Below are positions 48,146 to 57,976 of a stretch of 58,345 nt of DNA, piece by piece (the stretch's first letter is position 1; every line of letters starts with the position of its first letter). The translations under genes were made by a program, and so were the position numbers. This stretch comes from a bacterium (GTDB lineage: Bacteria > Cyanobacteriota > Vampirovibrionia > Gastranaerophilales > Gastranaerophilaceae). The notes under the pieces were generated by a model, which was not told where the DNA came from, made no database searches, and worked only from the letters and a program-made list of their open reading frames with translations. Location: positions 1-58,345 of the forward strand of contig JAFUMP010000002.1 in the NCBI GenBank assembly GCA_017482685.1, in the 5' to 3' direction.

Positions 48146-49333
48146 CTATAAAGAATCTCTATAAATTTCCTCAACCGCTTCTTTTGTTGCTTTTGTTGGT
48201 GCAATACTTAACAAGCCATCTAAAGAAGGAGTTGTAAATGCAAGATTTACAAGATTTTCAATATCAGCCTCAGTAAAACCTTCGTCTTTTAGCTTATTAG
48301 GAACTCCTACTGATTTTAGCCAATTATAAATTCCAGCTTCAGCTTCTTCTGCAGTTTCAACTTCTCCTGCTAATGGTTCTAATATATATTTAAGAGTTTC
48401 TTTTCTTGATTCAAAAATATTTTTTACAACAGCTGGAAGTAAGATTGCTAGACCAAGTCCATGCGAAAGTTCATGTTTAACAGCACTTAACGGGTGTTCT
48501 AAAGCATGGGTATAATGCAATAACCCATTATCAAAACAAACACCAGCCATCATAGCAGCATAAGCCAAGAAATATCTAGCTTCTAAGTCTTCTGCATTTT
48601 CGATTGCTTTTGGTAAATATTTTGCAACAAGAGTTGTTACTTCTCTTGCAAGAGTAACTGCATAAGGAGATGTAACTGTTGATGTCGCAGCTTCAACAAC
48701 ATGATTTACAGCATCTATTGAAACATATCTTGTTTGTTTTGGTGATAATTTAGTCATTAAAACTGGATCGTCAATCGCATAAGTAGGATAAATGCAATCA
48801 TACGCTATAGCAGGTTTGTAATCTTTTTCAGGCAAAGTAACAACCGCAAATCGATTTGTTTCTGTGCCAGTTCCATGAGTTAAATTAATTGCAACGATAG
48901 GAACAGCTTCTGTTGGAGCGAATTTAAACTCATATAAATCATTCGCATTTTTATCAGGATATTTTAAAAGAATAGCAACTGATTTACCAGCATCAGTAGG
49001 AGATCCACCACCTATTGCAATAACAGCCTTAGCACCAAATTCTTTAGCTAATTGTGTTGCTTCGTTTACCGCTATTGAATCTGGATTTGGAGTAACTTTA
49101 TCATAATTAATATATTCAATGTTGTTTTCTTTAAGAGCTTTTTCAACAACATCCCACGCACCAGTTGATTTATAAGCATTTTTACCACTCATAACAATTA
49201 ATTTATCAAGACCTTTTGTTTTAAAATCTTTAGCAATGTCATTAATTTTATTAATTGCTCCACAGCCAAAATAAACACAAGTACGAGTTCTAATTTCACG
49301 TACCTCATGGATATTAATATCCTTTTCCCACAT
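48146..49333 (-). CDS. iron-containing alcohol dehydrogenase
   Basis: This 395 aa type III NAD(P)-dependent alcohol dehydrogenase has the cofactor-binding GGGSPTDAGK. The metal-binding residues are in DAVNHVVEAA and HALEHPLSAVKHELSHGLGLA. It is probably fermentative. AAAGGAG precedes the ATG. The neighbours offer no pathway context, so the actual substrate (ethanol, butanol or others) is open. Confidence 0.92.
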   Translation of the reverse strand: MWEKDINIHEVREIRTRTCVYFGCGAINKINDIAKDFKTKGLDKLIVMSGKNAYKSTGAWDVVEKALKENNIEYINYDKVTPNPDSIAVNEATQLAKEFGAKAVIAIGGGSPTDAGKSVAILLKYPDKNANDLYEFKFAPTEAVPIVAINLTHGTGTETNRFAVVTLPEKDYKPAIAYDCIYPTYAIDDPVLMTKLSPKQTRYVSIDAVNHVVEAATSTVTSPYAVTLAREVTTLVAKYLPKAIENAEDLEARYFLAYAAMMAGVCFDNGLLHYTHALEHPLSAVKHELSHGLGLAILLPAVVKNIFESRKETLKYILEPLAGEVETAEEAEAGIYNWLKSVGVPNKLKDEGFTEADIENLVNLAFTTPSLDGLLSIAPTKATKEAVEEIYRDSL

Positions 49334-49414
49334 AATATTTCTCCTTTCCTATAAACACTACTTGTACATTATATCATATTTTTTGTTAAGTAATATTAAA
49401 TTTATAAAAAAAGC

Positions 49415-49442
49415 TTGCAAAAATAGAAACAATGTGTATAAT
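49415..49442 (+). promoter_or_regulatory. HU gene promoter
   Basis: TTGCAA (49415-49420), 16 bp, TATAAT (49437-49442). It implies a 5' leader of about 60 nt before the ATG at 49512. Confidence 0.7.
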
Positions 49443-49511
49443 AGAGCTATAAGATATGTGAATGCTAGTGATAGCACGCATAAGAGAGTAATAGTGTATA
49501 GGAGATTTATC

Positions 49512-49784
49512 ATGAACAAAGAAGAATTAGTAAAAGAGATTGCTAAAAAGACTAAATTATCTCAAAAAGTATCTTCTGATGTATTATCAGCTACATTAGA
49601 AATCATCCAAAAAACAGTTGCTAAAGGTAAAAAAGTTACTTTGGTTGGTTTTGGTACTTGGGAAGCTCGTAAAAGAGCAGCTAGAACTGGCAGAAACCCA
49701 CAAACTGGTAAAGAATTAAAAATCGCTGCAAAAACAGTTCCTGCATTCTCTGCTGGTAAAAACTTCAAAGAATTAGTAAAATAA
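49512..49784 (+). CDS. hup: DNA-binding protein HU
   Basis: This 90 aa nucleoid protein starts MNKEELVKEIAKKTKLSQK and contains VTLVGFGTWEARKRAARTGRNPQTGKELKI, the DNA-inserting arm with the conserved RNP tip. The family-typical PAFSAGKNFKELVK end is present. GGAGA precedes ATG 49512. A longer in-frame reading upstream would run through the promoter and is rejected. Confidence 0.95.
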   Translation: MNKEELVKEIAKKTKLSQKVSSDVLSATLEIIQKTVAKGKKVTLVGFGTWEARKRAARTGRNPQTGKELKIAAKTVPAFSAGKNFKELVK

Positions 49785-49811
49785 TTACTTTTTTAAAAGT
49801 TTAAAAAGGAG

Positions 49812-49836
49812 GCGGATTTTCCTTCGGAAAATCCGC
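49812..49836 (+). terminator. HU gene terminator
   Basis: GCGGATTTTCC TTC GGAAAATCCGC is a perfect 11-bp stem with a TTTATT tail. Confidence 0.85.
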
Positions 49837-49870
49837 TTTATTATTTCCAAAAGAAAGAAGCGATTTCAAT

Positions 49871-51100
49871 TTAAGATTCTTTTATTTTTACCGTTAAACT
49901 ATGCGATAATGGTATTCCTCCTTTTACTTGAGGTTTATTTACAATATCACCATTAACATACATTACAGTTGAGCCTCCGCCGTCAAGATTCATAGCATTT
50001 ACGCATCCAAATTCTTTCATTAAATAAGCTAGCTCCATAAGCGTTAGGCCAATAGAAGAGCCTTCACGTCCGTCAGCAGTTAACATAATCAAGTGATTAT
50101 CTTTAGTGTAACCTATTGCAGTTCTTGGGTTCCTACCGCCAATAGCTGTAAGCTTTTGAGCTGTCATATCAACAAAAATCTCATTGTTTTTGATTAAATA
50201 CGGGCCACCACTTATTACGTGCTTAACCTCATTCCATTCAGGGTTAATCTTTACATCAAGCTTGATTTTTTTTGCATTAGCAAATTTTTCAAGCGATTTT
50301 TGAGGACCAACAATAACATAACCGTTCTCAGGAATAACGCTATTGTATGGCGTAAACTTAACAATTCTATCATTTTCAACAACTAATTGCGCACCATACT
50401 TAGGAGAAGGCGGAGAAATTTCACCCCAATCTCTCGTATATACAATTGTGTGAGTCGATAGCATTCTGGGCTGATTAATGTTGTCAATTTTAAACCCTCC
50501 TATATTTGTATTTACTACTGCTTTTAATTTAACTCTTGCCATTGCATAACCTTCATCAAAAATACCCATTGCAACTCTGTCATAAATTGGTCCTGTATAA
50601 ACCTTTTTATCAATCATTAACGTACCTAGAGGAACTCCTGTTTGTGGTTTAAAATAACCTCCATTAATTGCTACTATAGCATTGTTTTTTTGTGCAATAT
50701 TAGCGATTTTTGATTTAGAAGCCAAATTTTCTGATGCGATTACAGGCTCTATTCTAATATTGTGATTAACACCTTTTGAAAGTTCGATAACATTAATTCG
50801 TACTGGTCGATTATTATAATAACGAATCATTCTGACATGTTTTATACCTTTTTCTACTTCTACAATTTTTCCACCGAAATATTTATTTTCTATATTTTTT
50901 TCAAAAACTCGTTCTCGTTCTTTCTGATTTTCGATTAATTCATTTAATGTTGGAGATATACCTGTATAAATTCCGACTCCTAAATCTTTTGCTGATAAAA
51001 TATTATTTTGAAACAAGAGTATTACTACAAGAATAGCCATTCCCACTGCACTTGTTGCAGTGCTAATTATTTTTTTACGGGGTAATGTTATTGTATCCAT
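49871..51100 (-). CDS. phosphodiester glycosidase (NAGPA) family membrane protein
   Basis: This 409 aa protein has one N-terminal membrane anchor (about residues 15-32). The exported domain has the NAGPA pattern: IAINGGYFKPQTGVPLGTLMI, VISGGPYLIKNNE, GGRNPRTAIGYTKDN, TADGREGSSIGLTL and NLDGGGSTVMYVNG. Family members cleave sugar phosphodiesters in exopolysaccharide metabolism. AAGGTG precedes the ATG. The long leader upstream contains a hairpin. Confidence 0.85.
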   Translation of the reverse strand: MDTITLPRKKIISTATSAVGMAILVVILLFQNNILSAKDLGVGIYTGISPTLNELIENQKERERVFEKNIENKYFGGKIVEVEKGIKHVRMIRYYNNRPVRINVIELSKGVNHNIRIEPVIASENLASKSKIANIAQKNNAIVAINGGYFKPQTGVPLGTLMIDKKVYTGPIYDRVAMGIFDEGYAMARVKLKAVVNTNIGGFKIDNINQPRMLSTHTIVYTRDWGEISPPSPKYGAQLVVENDRIVKFTPYNSVIPENGYVIVGPQKSLEKFANAKKIKLDVKINPEWNEVKHVISGGPYLIKNNEIFVDMTAQKLTAIGGRNPRTAIGYTKDNHLIMLTADGREGSSIGLTLMELAYLMKEFGCVNAMNLDGGGSTVMYVNGDIVNKPQVKGGIPLSHSLTVKIKES

Positions 51101-51146
51101 TGGTCTGCACCTTGAATTAAGTAACCGTAGATACCTTTTTTATTTA

Positions 51147-51173
51147 AGAGTGGTGTGGGGTTATTAACACTCT
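51147..51173 (-). promoter_or_regulatory. leader hairpin of the NAGPA gene
   Basis: AGAGTG pairs with CACTCT in a leader of about 130 nt. Its promoter has an extended -10 TGCTATAAT (minus strand, -10 at 51237-51242). No known riboswitch class was recognised. Confidence 0.35.
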
Positions 51174-51326
51174 AGGGTTAATGTAATAGTCTCCAGTATT
51201 TCTTACCTCGTTTTATGTACATTACGCTCTACTAATATTATAGCATACACTTATCATCGCCACAAGTTCGCATTAGTAATACTTTTGAGCTATTTTTAAA
51301 ATGTTAATTATACACTTAATACAAAA

Positions 51327-51354
51327 AACAGGACAGTTTATCTACTATCCTGTT
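51327..51354 (-). terminator. terminator of the AAA ATPase gene
   Basis: AACAGGA (51327-51333) pairs with TCCTGTT (51348-51354). A T-run follows on the minus strand. The rest of 51101-51372 holds only the NAGPA leader and promoter. Confidence 0.75.
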
Positions 51355-51372
51355 TTTTAAGTATAAACTAAC

Positions 51373-52683
51373 TTATGCAGCTAACTTTTTTATTGAATCT
51401 GGCACATGCCAATTTGCTTCTTCAGCATGTTTAATTATTGCTTCTTTTAAATGACTAACTGTTGCTGGTTTTATTTCACCACTATTAATACCAGCGATTA
51501 ATTCTTCTTGTGTTAAAACTTTTTCTAAAGAACCTTCATGAGTTGCCAAACTATTTAACTTGCTTGTAATTTTATTTAAATCTCTAAAAGAGGCATTGTG
51601 GCTTGAATCTGTTACATAATCAAATAATTGTTTAATTGCCTTGTTGTTTTCATCTAAAAGTTGCTCATTAACAAGCTTTTTATCAACATCCTTGAATTTA
51701 CCAATCATAGCTTTAATCATTTGTTCTGTATTTGGTAATGGAACGTGAACATATTCATTAATTCTGTTCATAATAGCTTCGTCAAGTAGTTTTGTAAGTG
51801 ATTCACCTTTTGCAGCCTTGTTTGTTGCAAAAATTATGTTTGTGTTTGGTAAATCCATTGCTTCAAAAATTCTCTTAAATACGTTTTGCATTTTTTCGTT
51901 TCTAGCTTCATCAGGTCCTGTTGATTTTCTTGCGAACGTATCAAATTCATCTATAAATAAAGTATGTTGCACATTAGGTTCAGTTTTTGCTTTTGAAATA
52001 AAGTTTTCAATATAGCCTTGAACATTTTTTTCTGCACCATCTTTATATATTGATCCAGTTTTGGTAGGATCTAATTCATAAAATTTTGAACCAGGAACTC
52101 TAATTTCCAATTCTTTTGCAATAGACCTTGTCCATTGTGTCTTACCACCACCCGGTAAACCATATAATAAAGCATTTACACCGGATGTCTCACCCCTAGC
52201 TGCTAATTCATAAGCTTTATTTAATCTTAAAATTACATCGTCAGTTTTTTCTCTTAATTCTTTGCCTAAAACCAATTCTGATAATTTAGGTGTCTTACTT
52301 AAATCAATAGGAATAGCTTGTTGAGCTTCAGCCATGGCTTTTTCAACACCACTTACGCCACCAGCACCTTTCATAGCTTTTAATTGCATTGCTACCATTG
52401 CAATAATTGCCAGACCAGATGCAATGCCAATACCCCAACTAAGATTTTGTTTTAATTTAGCTTTTTTTTGTTCTTCTTGCTGTTTTTCCAGCATTCTAGA
52501 TAAAGGATCTTGTTGAGGTTGTTGTTGTAAAATTGCGGGACGAGTTTGATTACCACCACGTCTTACGAATTGATCCCCATCAGCTTTAAAATTTACTCTA
52601 TATAAGTTATTTTGTTTCTGTTCAACTTGTGGTTGAGGTACATTTTTTACTACTACATTTCCTACATTTTGAATACTATTCAT
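51373..52683 (-). CDS. membrane-anchored AAA+ ATPase
   Basis: This 436 aa protein has a polar N-terminal 80 residues with the YRVNFKADGDQ motif and a Q-rich linker. A predicted membrane helix lies at about 84-103 (LSWGIGIASGLAIIAMVAMQL region). The AAA+ domain has Walker A LYGLPGGGKTQW, Walker B HTLFIDEFDTFARK, a sensor NIIFATNKA and an arginine-finger-like INEYVHVPLPN. It resembles FtsH or ATAD3-type membrane AAA proteins, but no protease domain is present. Function unknown. Confidence 0.75.
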   Translation of the reverse strand: MNSIQNVGNVVVKNVPQPQVEQKQNNLYRVNFKADGDQFVRRGGNQTRPAILQQQPQQDPLSRMLEKQQEEQKKAKLKQNLSWGIGIASGLAIIAMVAMQLKAMKGAGGVSGVEKAMAEAQQAIPIDLSKTPKLSELVLGKELREKTDDVILRLNKAYELAARGETSGVNALLYGLPGGGKTQWTRSIAKELEIRVPGSKFYELDPTKTGSIYKDGAEKNVQGYIENFISKAKTEPNVQHTLFIDEFDTFARKSTGPDEARNEKMQNVFKRIFEAMDLPNTNIIFATNKAAKGESLTKLLDEAIMNRINEYVHVPLPNTEQMIKAMIGKFKDVDKKLVNEQLLDENNKAIKQLFDYVTDSSHNASFRDLNKITSKLNSLATHEGSLEKVLTQEELIAGINSGEIKPATVSHLKEAIIKHAEEANWHVPDSIKKLAA

Positions 52684-52848
52684 AATAACTCCTTACACAG
52701 AAATAACACTTCTAAAATAATAAAAACATTTTCTTCTCAAAAATTGCCCTTTTTGTAAAGAATTGTAAAAATTGTTTTAAAATCATTAAAGTTTTTCTAA
52801 AAAATGCCGATATAAATATTACTAAAGGAAAAATAAAGGACATAAAAA

Positions 52849-53844
52849 ATGGGATTAGCCTGCTCACAAGCTAGATTATTAACATTGACTGCTCGAAAAG
52901 CTGATTGCGAATTGGGCATATCAATTGATTCTATGCATAAAATGGCGCTCACTCGTGAGATGTCACAACTTTCGCAGGAATATTATAGCCGTTTACAGTC
53001 AAAACAAATTTCTTATTACGCAAATGGTCAATACAACCAAATGAATTATAACTACCTAATGGGATATGGAAGTAATTATACTGCAATTTTAAATCAGGAC
53101 AAATTAGCATTAAAAAGTGAAAATTCAATGATACTAACAGATTACAACGGCCAAGTTGTTATGTCTGACGATTATGCTAAAGCCATAACTTCAGTACTAG
53201 GTGCTGGCGCTATGGACAAAGACGGAAGAGGTGGAACTTTTTCTACAGATAACATTCCCGCTATTTTAGCAACTCTTTGCCCAGGTTTTGATGAAGATGC
53301 ATTTAAAAATGTTATTAATAATACCAAATCAGCAAGTGCTTATGATGCACATCACGTTAACACACTTACAGGTGAAGATACACAAGACTCTATAACCGTT
53401 GACAATACAGATACTTTGGCAGAAAAAATTCAAGCTATTGTAGATTTTTACTATCCAATTTTTTCAGCTGCTGCGACTAATGGCTGGACTACTGAATACA
53501 ACAAAGATATGGCTTTGAATGAAGACTACGTATCAGATGCCCTTGTAACTGGTTCTTTTCAACTCGCAACTGTAAATGAAGTTGGCGAATATGATGAAGG
53601 CGGAAGTTTAACATATTTCTTAACTAGGGGATATATTGCAGAAAACAATAGTTCAGATGCTAGAGAAGAAGTGACAGCTTGGTACAATGCAGAAAAAGAA
53701 CGTATTAGCGAAAAAGAAAACATGATAGATTTACATTTAGATGATTTGTCAACTGAATTAGAAGCTATTAAAACAGAAATGCAATCAATACAGTCATTAA
53801 TTGATGATGCAATTAGCTCAGTATTTGACTGGGGATCAGGCTAG
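52849..53844 (+). CDS. lineage-type hypothetical protein
   Basis: This 331 aa protein starts MGLACSQARLLTLTARKAD, a strong N-terminal motif that I associate with proteins of Gastranaerophilales-like genomes. A Y/N-rich segment (QYNQMNYNYLMGYG) follows, and a C-terminal coiled coil (EKENMIDLHLDDLSTELEAIK). It is probably an extracellular or filament-associated protein, exported without a signal peptide. GGAAAAATAAAGGA lies before the ATG. Function unknown. Confidence 0.65.
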   Translation: MGLACSQARLLTLTARKADCELGISIDSMHKMALTREMSQLSQEYYSRLQSKQISYYANGQYNQMNYNYLMGYGSNYTAILNQDKLALKSENSMILTDYNGQVVMSDDYAKAITSVLGAGAMDKDGRGGTFSTDNIPAILATLCPGFDEDAFKNVINNTKSASAYDAHHVNTLTGEDTQDSITVDNTDTLAEKIQAIVDFYYPIFSAAATNGWTTEYNKDMALNEDYVSDALVTGSFQLATVNEVGEYDEGGSLTYFLTRGYIAENNSSDAREEVTAWYNAEKERISEKENMIDLHLDDLSTELEAIKTEMQSIQSLIDDAISSVFDWGSG

Positions 53845-53874
53845 AGGTACAGGGGTAAAGAGGTACAGGGGTAA
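53843..53874 (+). repeat. tandem 16-bp repeat
   Basis: AGAGGTACAGGGGTAA occurs twice in direct tandem (53843-53858 and 53859-53874), overlapping the stop of the 52849 gene. The GGGGTAAATAT core recurs in other intergenic regions. Confidence 0.7.
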
Positions 53875-53961
53875 ATATAAAGTAATAAACCTCAAACCTA
53901 TTAAAAAATTATTCTGCACATTATGTGCAAAACCTTTATTTTCCTTTTTCTTTTATTTAAA

Positions 53962-53983
53962 AAAGGTCAGTTCAAACTGACCT
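53962..53983. terminator. bidirectional terminator between 52849 gene and aspS
   Basis: AAGGTCAGTT CA AACTGACCTT is a perfect 10-bp stem with flanking A and T runs, serving both convergent genes. Confidence 0.85.
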
Positions 53984-54082
53984 TTTCTTTTTATTGTACT
54001 ACGTACGTAGATATTTGGTTCGCTAGTTGGTGCTAATTTTTATATTATTTCTATACTACAAGCCCGCTACTAGACTTTATTA

Positions 54083-55861
54083 CTAAACATCTTTTCTTAC
54101 AGTAGATTTGATGTGTAATTCTCTCAACTGTTGAAGAGAAGCTTCACCAGGAGCATCAGACATTAAACATTTAGCACTTGCGTTTTTAGGGAATGCAATA
54201 ACATCACGGATTGAATCTGTTCTGCAAAGTAATGCAACTAATCTATCTAAACCAATTGCTAAACCAGCATGTGGAGGTGTACCGTATTGAAGAGCGTTAA
54301 CCATAAATCCGAATTTTTCAACAGCTTCTTCTTCTGTTAAACCTAATGCTTTAAAGATTTTTTGTTGAACTTCAGAAGAGTGGATTCTTACAGAGCCACC
54401 ACCCAATTCAGTACCGTTATAAACGATATCATAAGCAATTGATTTAATATTACCTAAATCACCACTATCTAATTTATCAACATCTTCTAAGTTTGGAGAT
54501 GTGAATGGGTGGTGCATTGCCATATATCTGCCTTCTTCTTCAGAGTATTCAAACATAGGGAAGTCTACTACCCAAAGAAGGTTATGTTTGTTTTCGTCGA
54601 TTAGATTTAATGATTTACCAAAATGCAATCTTAATCTACCCATAATATCGTAAACAGCTTTTGGTTTATCAGCTACAAAGAAAATAATATCACCTGCTTG
54701 AGCTTGTGCTCTTTCTTGAATAGCTTTTGCTTGGTCTTCTGTAACGAATTTAAGAACAGGAGATTTTGCAGTTCCATCTTCGTTGTAAATAATATTAGCC
54801 AAAGCTTTTGCACCAAATGATACAGCAAGTTTTGTAATATCATCAATATCTTTTCTAGAATAGCTTGCGCCACCTGGAATTCTGATACCACGAACAATAC
54901 CGCCTGCTTGAAGAGTCTTCTTAACGATTTCGAATTCTGATTCTAAGATAATGTCACCAAGGTCAAACAATTCCAAGCCAAATCTTGTATCAGGTTTGTC
55001 TGAGCCATATCTATCCATAGCTTCTTGCCAAGGCATTTGGATAAATGGAGGTTTAATTTCAACACCTGCTGCTTTGAAAGCATCAACTAAAAGACCTTCA
55101 ACAGTTTCAATTACGTCTTGTTGTTCTACAAAAGATAATTCCATGTCGATTTGAGTGAATTCAGGTTGTCTGTCAGCTCTTAAATCCTCATCACGGAAAC
55201 ATTTTGCAATTTGATAATATCTTTCAATACCACCAACCATTAATAATTGTTTAAAAATTTGTGGTGATTGAGGAAGCGCAAAGAATTTACCTTCTTGAAC
55301 ACGAGATGGAACTAAATAATCTCTAGCGCCTTCTGGAGTTGTTTTGATTAAAATTGGTGTTTCAACTTCTAAGAAGCCTTGTCCATTCAAGTAATTTCTA
55401 ACAGCTTGGCAAATATTATGTCTTGTAGTTAAATTGTGAAGCATTTTTTCGTTTCTAATATCAAGGTAACGATATTTCAAACGAACGTCTTCAGAAACAG
55501 ATTCATCACCTAAAACAAAAGGTAAAACTTTTGATTCAGAAAGAATTTCAACAGACTCAGGATACATTTCAACTTGTCCAGTTGGATATTTTTCGTTATA
55601 TGTTTCTTCTGGACGACGAGTAACTTTACCTTTAGCTGTAATAACATATTCGCTTCTCACTCTTTCTAAAACTTTATGAACCTCAGGATTAACTTGAGGA
55701 TTAGCTACAATTTGGAAAAATCCACTTCTGTCACGTAATTCTATAAACAAAATTCCGCCTAGGTCACGAACTGTTGAAACCCAGCCAGATAATACTACTT
55801 CTTGATTTTCAAGAGCTAAATTCATTTCGCCACAATTGTGTGTTTTTAATCTAGTTTTCAA
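54083..55861 (-). CDS. aspS: aspartyl-tRNA synthetase
   Basis: This 592 aa class II synthetase attaches aspartate to tRNA-Asp. The N-terminal anticodon-binding OB fold includes VVLSGWVSTVRDLGGILFIELRDRSG. The catalytic motifs include FLEVETPILIKTTPEGARDYLVPSR, CFRDEDLRADRQPEFTQIDMELSF and GLAIGLDRLVALL. The bacterial-type GAD insert is present. It starts with TTG at 55861, with GGGAG 9 nt upstream. Confidence 0.96.
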   Translation of the reverse strand: MKTRLKTHNCGEMNLALENQEVVLSGWVSTVRDLGGILFIELRDRSGFFQIVANPQVNPEVHKVLERVRSEYVITAKGKVTRRPEETYNEKYPTGQVEMYPESVEILSESKVLPFVLGDESVSEDVRLKYRYLDIRNEKMLHNLTTRHNICQAVRNYLNGQGFLEVETPILIKTTPEGARDYLVPSRVQEGKFFALPQSPQIFKQLLMVGGIERYYQIAKCFRDEDLRADRQPEFTQIDMELSFVEQQDVIETVEGLLVDAFKAAGVEIKPPFIQMPWQEAMDRYGSDKPDTRFGLELFDLGDIILESEFEIVKKTLQAGGIVRGIRIPGGASYSRKDIDDITKLAVSFGAKALANIIYNEDGTAKSPVLKFVTEDQAKAIQERAQAQAGDIIFFVADKPKAVYDIMGRLRLHFGKSLNLIDENKHNLLWVVDFPMFEYSEEEGRYMAMHHPFTSPNLEDVDKLDSGDLGNIKSIAYDIVYNGTELGGGSVRIHSSEVQQKIFKALGLTEEEAVEKFGFMVNALQYGTPPHAGLAIGLDRLVALLCRTDSIRDVIAFPKNASAKCLMSDAPGEASLQQLRELHIKSTVRKDV

Positions 55862-56030
55862 TTTCTTAATCTCCCTATAAATAGTTGCATTTGCTCTAAA
55901 ATTTTACCAAAAACATAGATAAAATCAAAGTAAATTTTTATGATAAAATAATTTTACTAATATGAATATAAAATTTTGAACATAAATAATTTATTATCGT
56001 TTTAAAATTAGAAGATCTCAAAGGAGCTAA

Positions 56031-56717
56031 ATGGCGTTAATCGAAGTTAAAAATGCGATAAAAACATATCAAATGGGTGATGAATTATTTTATGCAATGA
56101 ATAATATTTCTTTTGAAATAGAACAAGGTGATTTTGTTGCAATTATGGGTGCTTCTGGTTCAGGCAAATCTACTTGTATGAATATGCTCGGCACTCTTGA
56201 TAAACCTAACAGCGGTGAATATTATCTTGATGGGGTTAATGTACTATCACTAACTCAAGACGAGCTATCAGATATTAGAAACAATAAAATCGGCTTTGTG
56301 TTTCAAGGGTTTAATTTAATATCGAGAACTTCTGCTATTGATAATGTAATGATGCCTATGATTTATAAAGGAATACCAGAAGAAGAGAGATTTGAGCGAG
56401 CAAGACAAGCTCTTAAAATTGTAGGTCTTGAGAAGAAAGAAAACAATCTTCCTTCTCAAATGTCTGGTGGTCAACAACAACGTGTTGCAATTGCTCGAGC
56501 TATCGTAAACGATGCACCACTTATATTAGCAGACGAACCTACTGGAAATTTGGATACAAAAACCAGTATTGATGTTATGGAGTTTTTTGTGAATCTTAAC
56601 GAAAAATTCGGCAAAACCATAGTGCTTGTAACTCACGAGCCTGATATTGCAGAATATACAAAACGAACTTTGCGTTTTAAAGACGGAAAAATTATCGAGG
56701 ATATAAGAAAAAAATGA
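56031..56717 (+). CDS. ABC transporter ATP-binding protein (MacB/LolD type)
   Basis: This 228 aa nucleotide-binding subunit has Walker A GASGSGKST, the Q-loop in VFQGFNLI, the signature MSGGQQQRVAIARAI and Walker B ILADEPTGNLD. It works with the permease gene that overlaps it by 4 nt. AAGGAG precedes the ATG. The substrate (lipoprotein, peptide or drug efflux) is not specified by sequence. Confidence 0.93.
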   Translation: MALIEVKNAIKTYQMGDELFYAMNNISFEIEQGDFVAIMGASGSGKSTCMNMLGTLDKPNSGEYYLDGVNVLSLTQDELSDIRNNKIGFVFQGFNLISRTSAIDNVMMPMIYKGIPEEERFERARQALKIVGLEKKENNLPSQMSGGQQQRVAIARAIVNDAPLILADEPTGNLDTKTSIDVMEFFVNLNEKFGKTIVLVTHEPDIAEYTKRTLRFKDGKIIEDIRKK

Positions 56718-57940
56718 TAGATTTTAAGTCAACTCTTAAAATAGCTTTAAACTCTCTAAAGGTAAATAAAATGCGCTCGGCACTGACTAGCTTGGGTATA
56801 ATCATCGGTGTTGCAGCTGTAATCGTTATGCTTGCAATTGGTGAAGGTGCAAATAAACAAGTTCAAGCAAATATGGAATCAATGGGCTCAAATTTACTTA
56901 CAATCCGTTCTGCAACAGCAAAAACTGGTGGTGTTTCAATGGGTATGGGAACAAAGCCTACTTTAAGCATTAAAGATGCAGAAGCTATAAAAAAAACAGC
57001 CCGTGGTATCGAAGCTGTAGCTCCACTTATGAGCTCTTCAAAACAAGTTATGTATGGAAACCAAAACTGGTCAACGACCGTATATGGGATTACCACCCCA
57101 TATTTATATGTAAAAAACTATGAAATGGAGCTTGGGCGTCCAATAAATAAAGATGACGATAACAATGCTTCAAAAGTTTGTTTAATAGGTAAAACTGTTG
57201 AAAGAGAGCTTTTTGGAGATGTAAATCCGATTGATAAAACAATTAGGATAGGGAATGTTCCTTTTAGAATTATTGGAACTCTTAAAGGTAAAGGACAAAT
57301 GGGGCCTATGGATCAAGATGATTTGATTTTCATACCTCTTTCTACTGCTCAAAGAAAAGTTTTTGGTACAGATTTCCCTGGTGCAGTTAGCCAAATAATC
57401 GTAAAAGCATCTTCAATTGAAGAAACAAATATCGCACAAACTGATATTAAAGATATTCTTCGCCGACGTCATAATCTTGGAAAAACTCAAGAAAACGATT
57501 TTGAAATTCGAAACAGCGCAGAATTTCAAGAAAAAATGAAATCAACAGTTCAGACTTTTGCAATATTACTTGCTTCAATAGCTTCTGTATCATTATTAGT
57601 TGGCGGTATTGGTATTATGAATATAATGCTTGTATCTGTAACAGAAAGAACAAAAGAAATCGGTATCCGTATGGCAATAGGCGCTAGAGCAATGGATATA
57701 AGAATGCAATTTTTGATAGAAGCACTTGTATTATCACTTTTAGGTGGACTAATCGGAGTACTTACTGGTATTGGAATTGCGCTATTTATTGGCATAGCTT
57801 TTAAAACTAATGTTGTTATATCTCTTGCTCCAATTCTTTTATCTTTCGGTTTTTCAGGACTTGTTGGAATCGGATTTGGTTATTATCCTGCCTATAAAGC
57901 ATCTCTCCTTAATCCTATTGACGCATTAAGATATGAATAA
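56714..57940 (+). CDS. MacB-type ABC transporter permease
   Basis: This 408 aa protein has the MacB/FtsX design: an N-terminal membrane helix (MRSALTSLGIIIGVAAVIVMLAI), a periplasmic MacB-PCD-like domain of about 220 aa, and three C-terminal helices. These helices include LLASIASVSLLVGGIGIMNIMLV, with TERTKEIGIRMAIGA following. It starts with an ATGA overlap with the ATPase gene. No MacA-type membrane-fusion gene is adjacent, so the pair may use another partner. Confidence 0.92.
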   Translation: MIDFKSTLKIALNSLKVNKMRSALTSLGIIIGVAAVIVMLAIGEGANKQVQANMESMGSNLLTIRSATAKTGGVSMGMGTKPTLSIKDAEAIKKTARGIEAVAPLMSSSKQVMYGNQNWSTTVYGITTPYLYVKNYEMELGRPINKDDDNNASKVCLIGKTVERELFGDVNPIDKTIRIGNVPFRIIGTLKGKGQMGPMDQDDLIFIPLSTAQRKVFGTDFPGAVSQIIVKASSIEETNIAQTDIKDILRRRHNLGKTQENDFEIRNSAEFQEKMKSTVQTFAILLASIASVSLLVGGIGIMNIMLVSVTERTKEIGIRMAIGARAMDIRMQFLIEALVLSLLGGLIGVLTGIGIALFIGIAFKTNVVISLAPILLSFGFSGLVGIGFGYYPAYKASLLNPIDALRYE

Positions 57941-57976
57941 GACGTATGTATAATTTAGAAAAATTTAAATTCAAGT

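Noticed and set aside
49362-49511. N-terminal extension of the HU protein
   Set aside because: The extension runs through the promoter at 49415-49442; the ribosome binding site and family length support the start at 49512.
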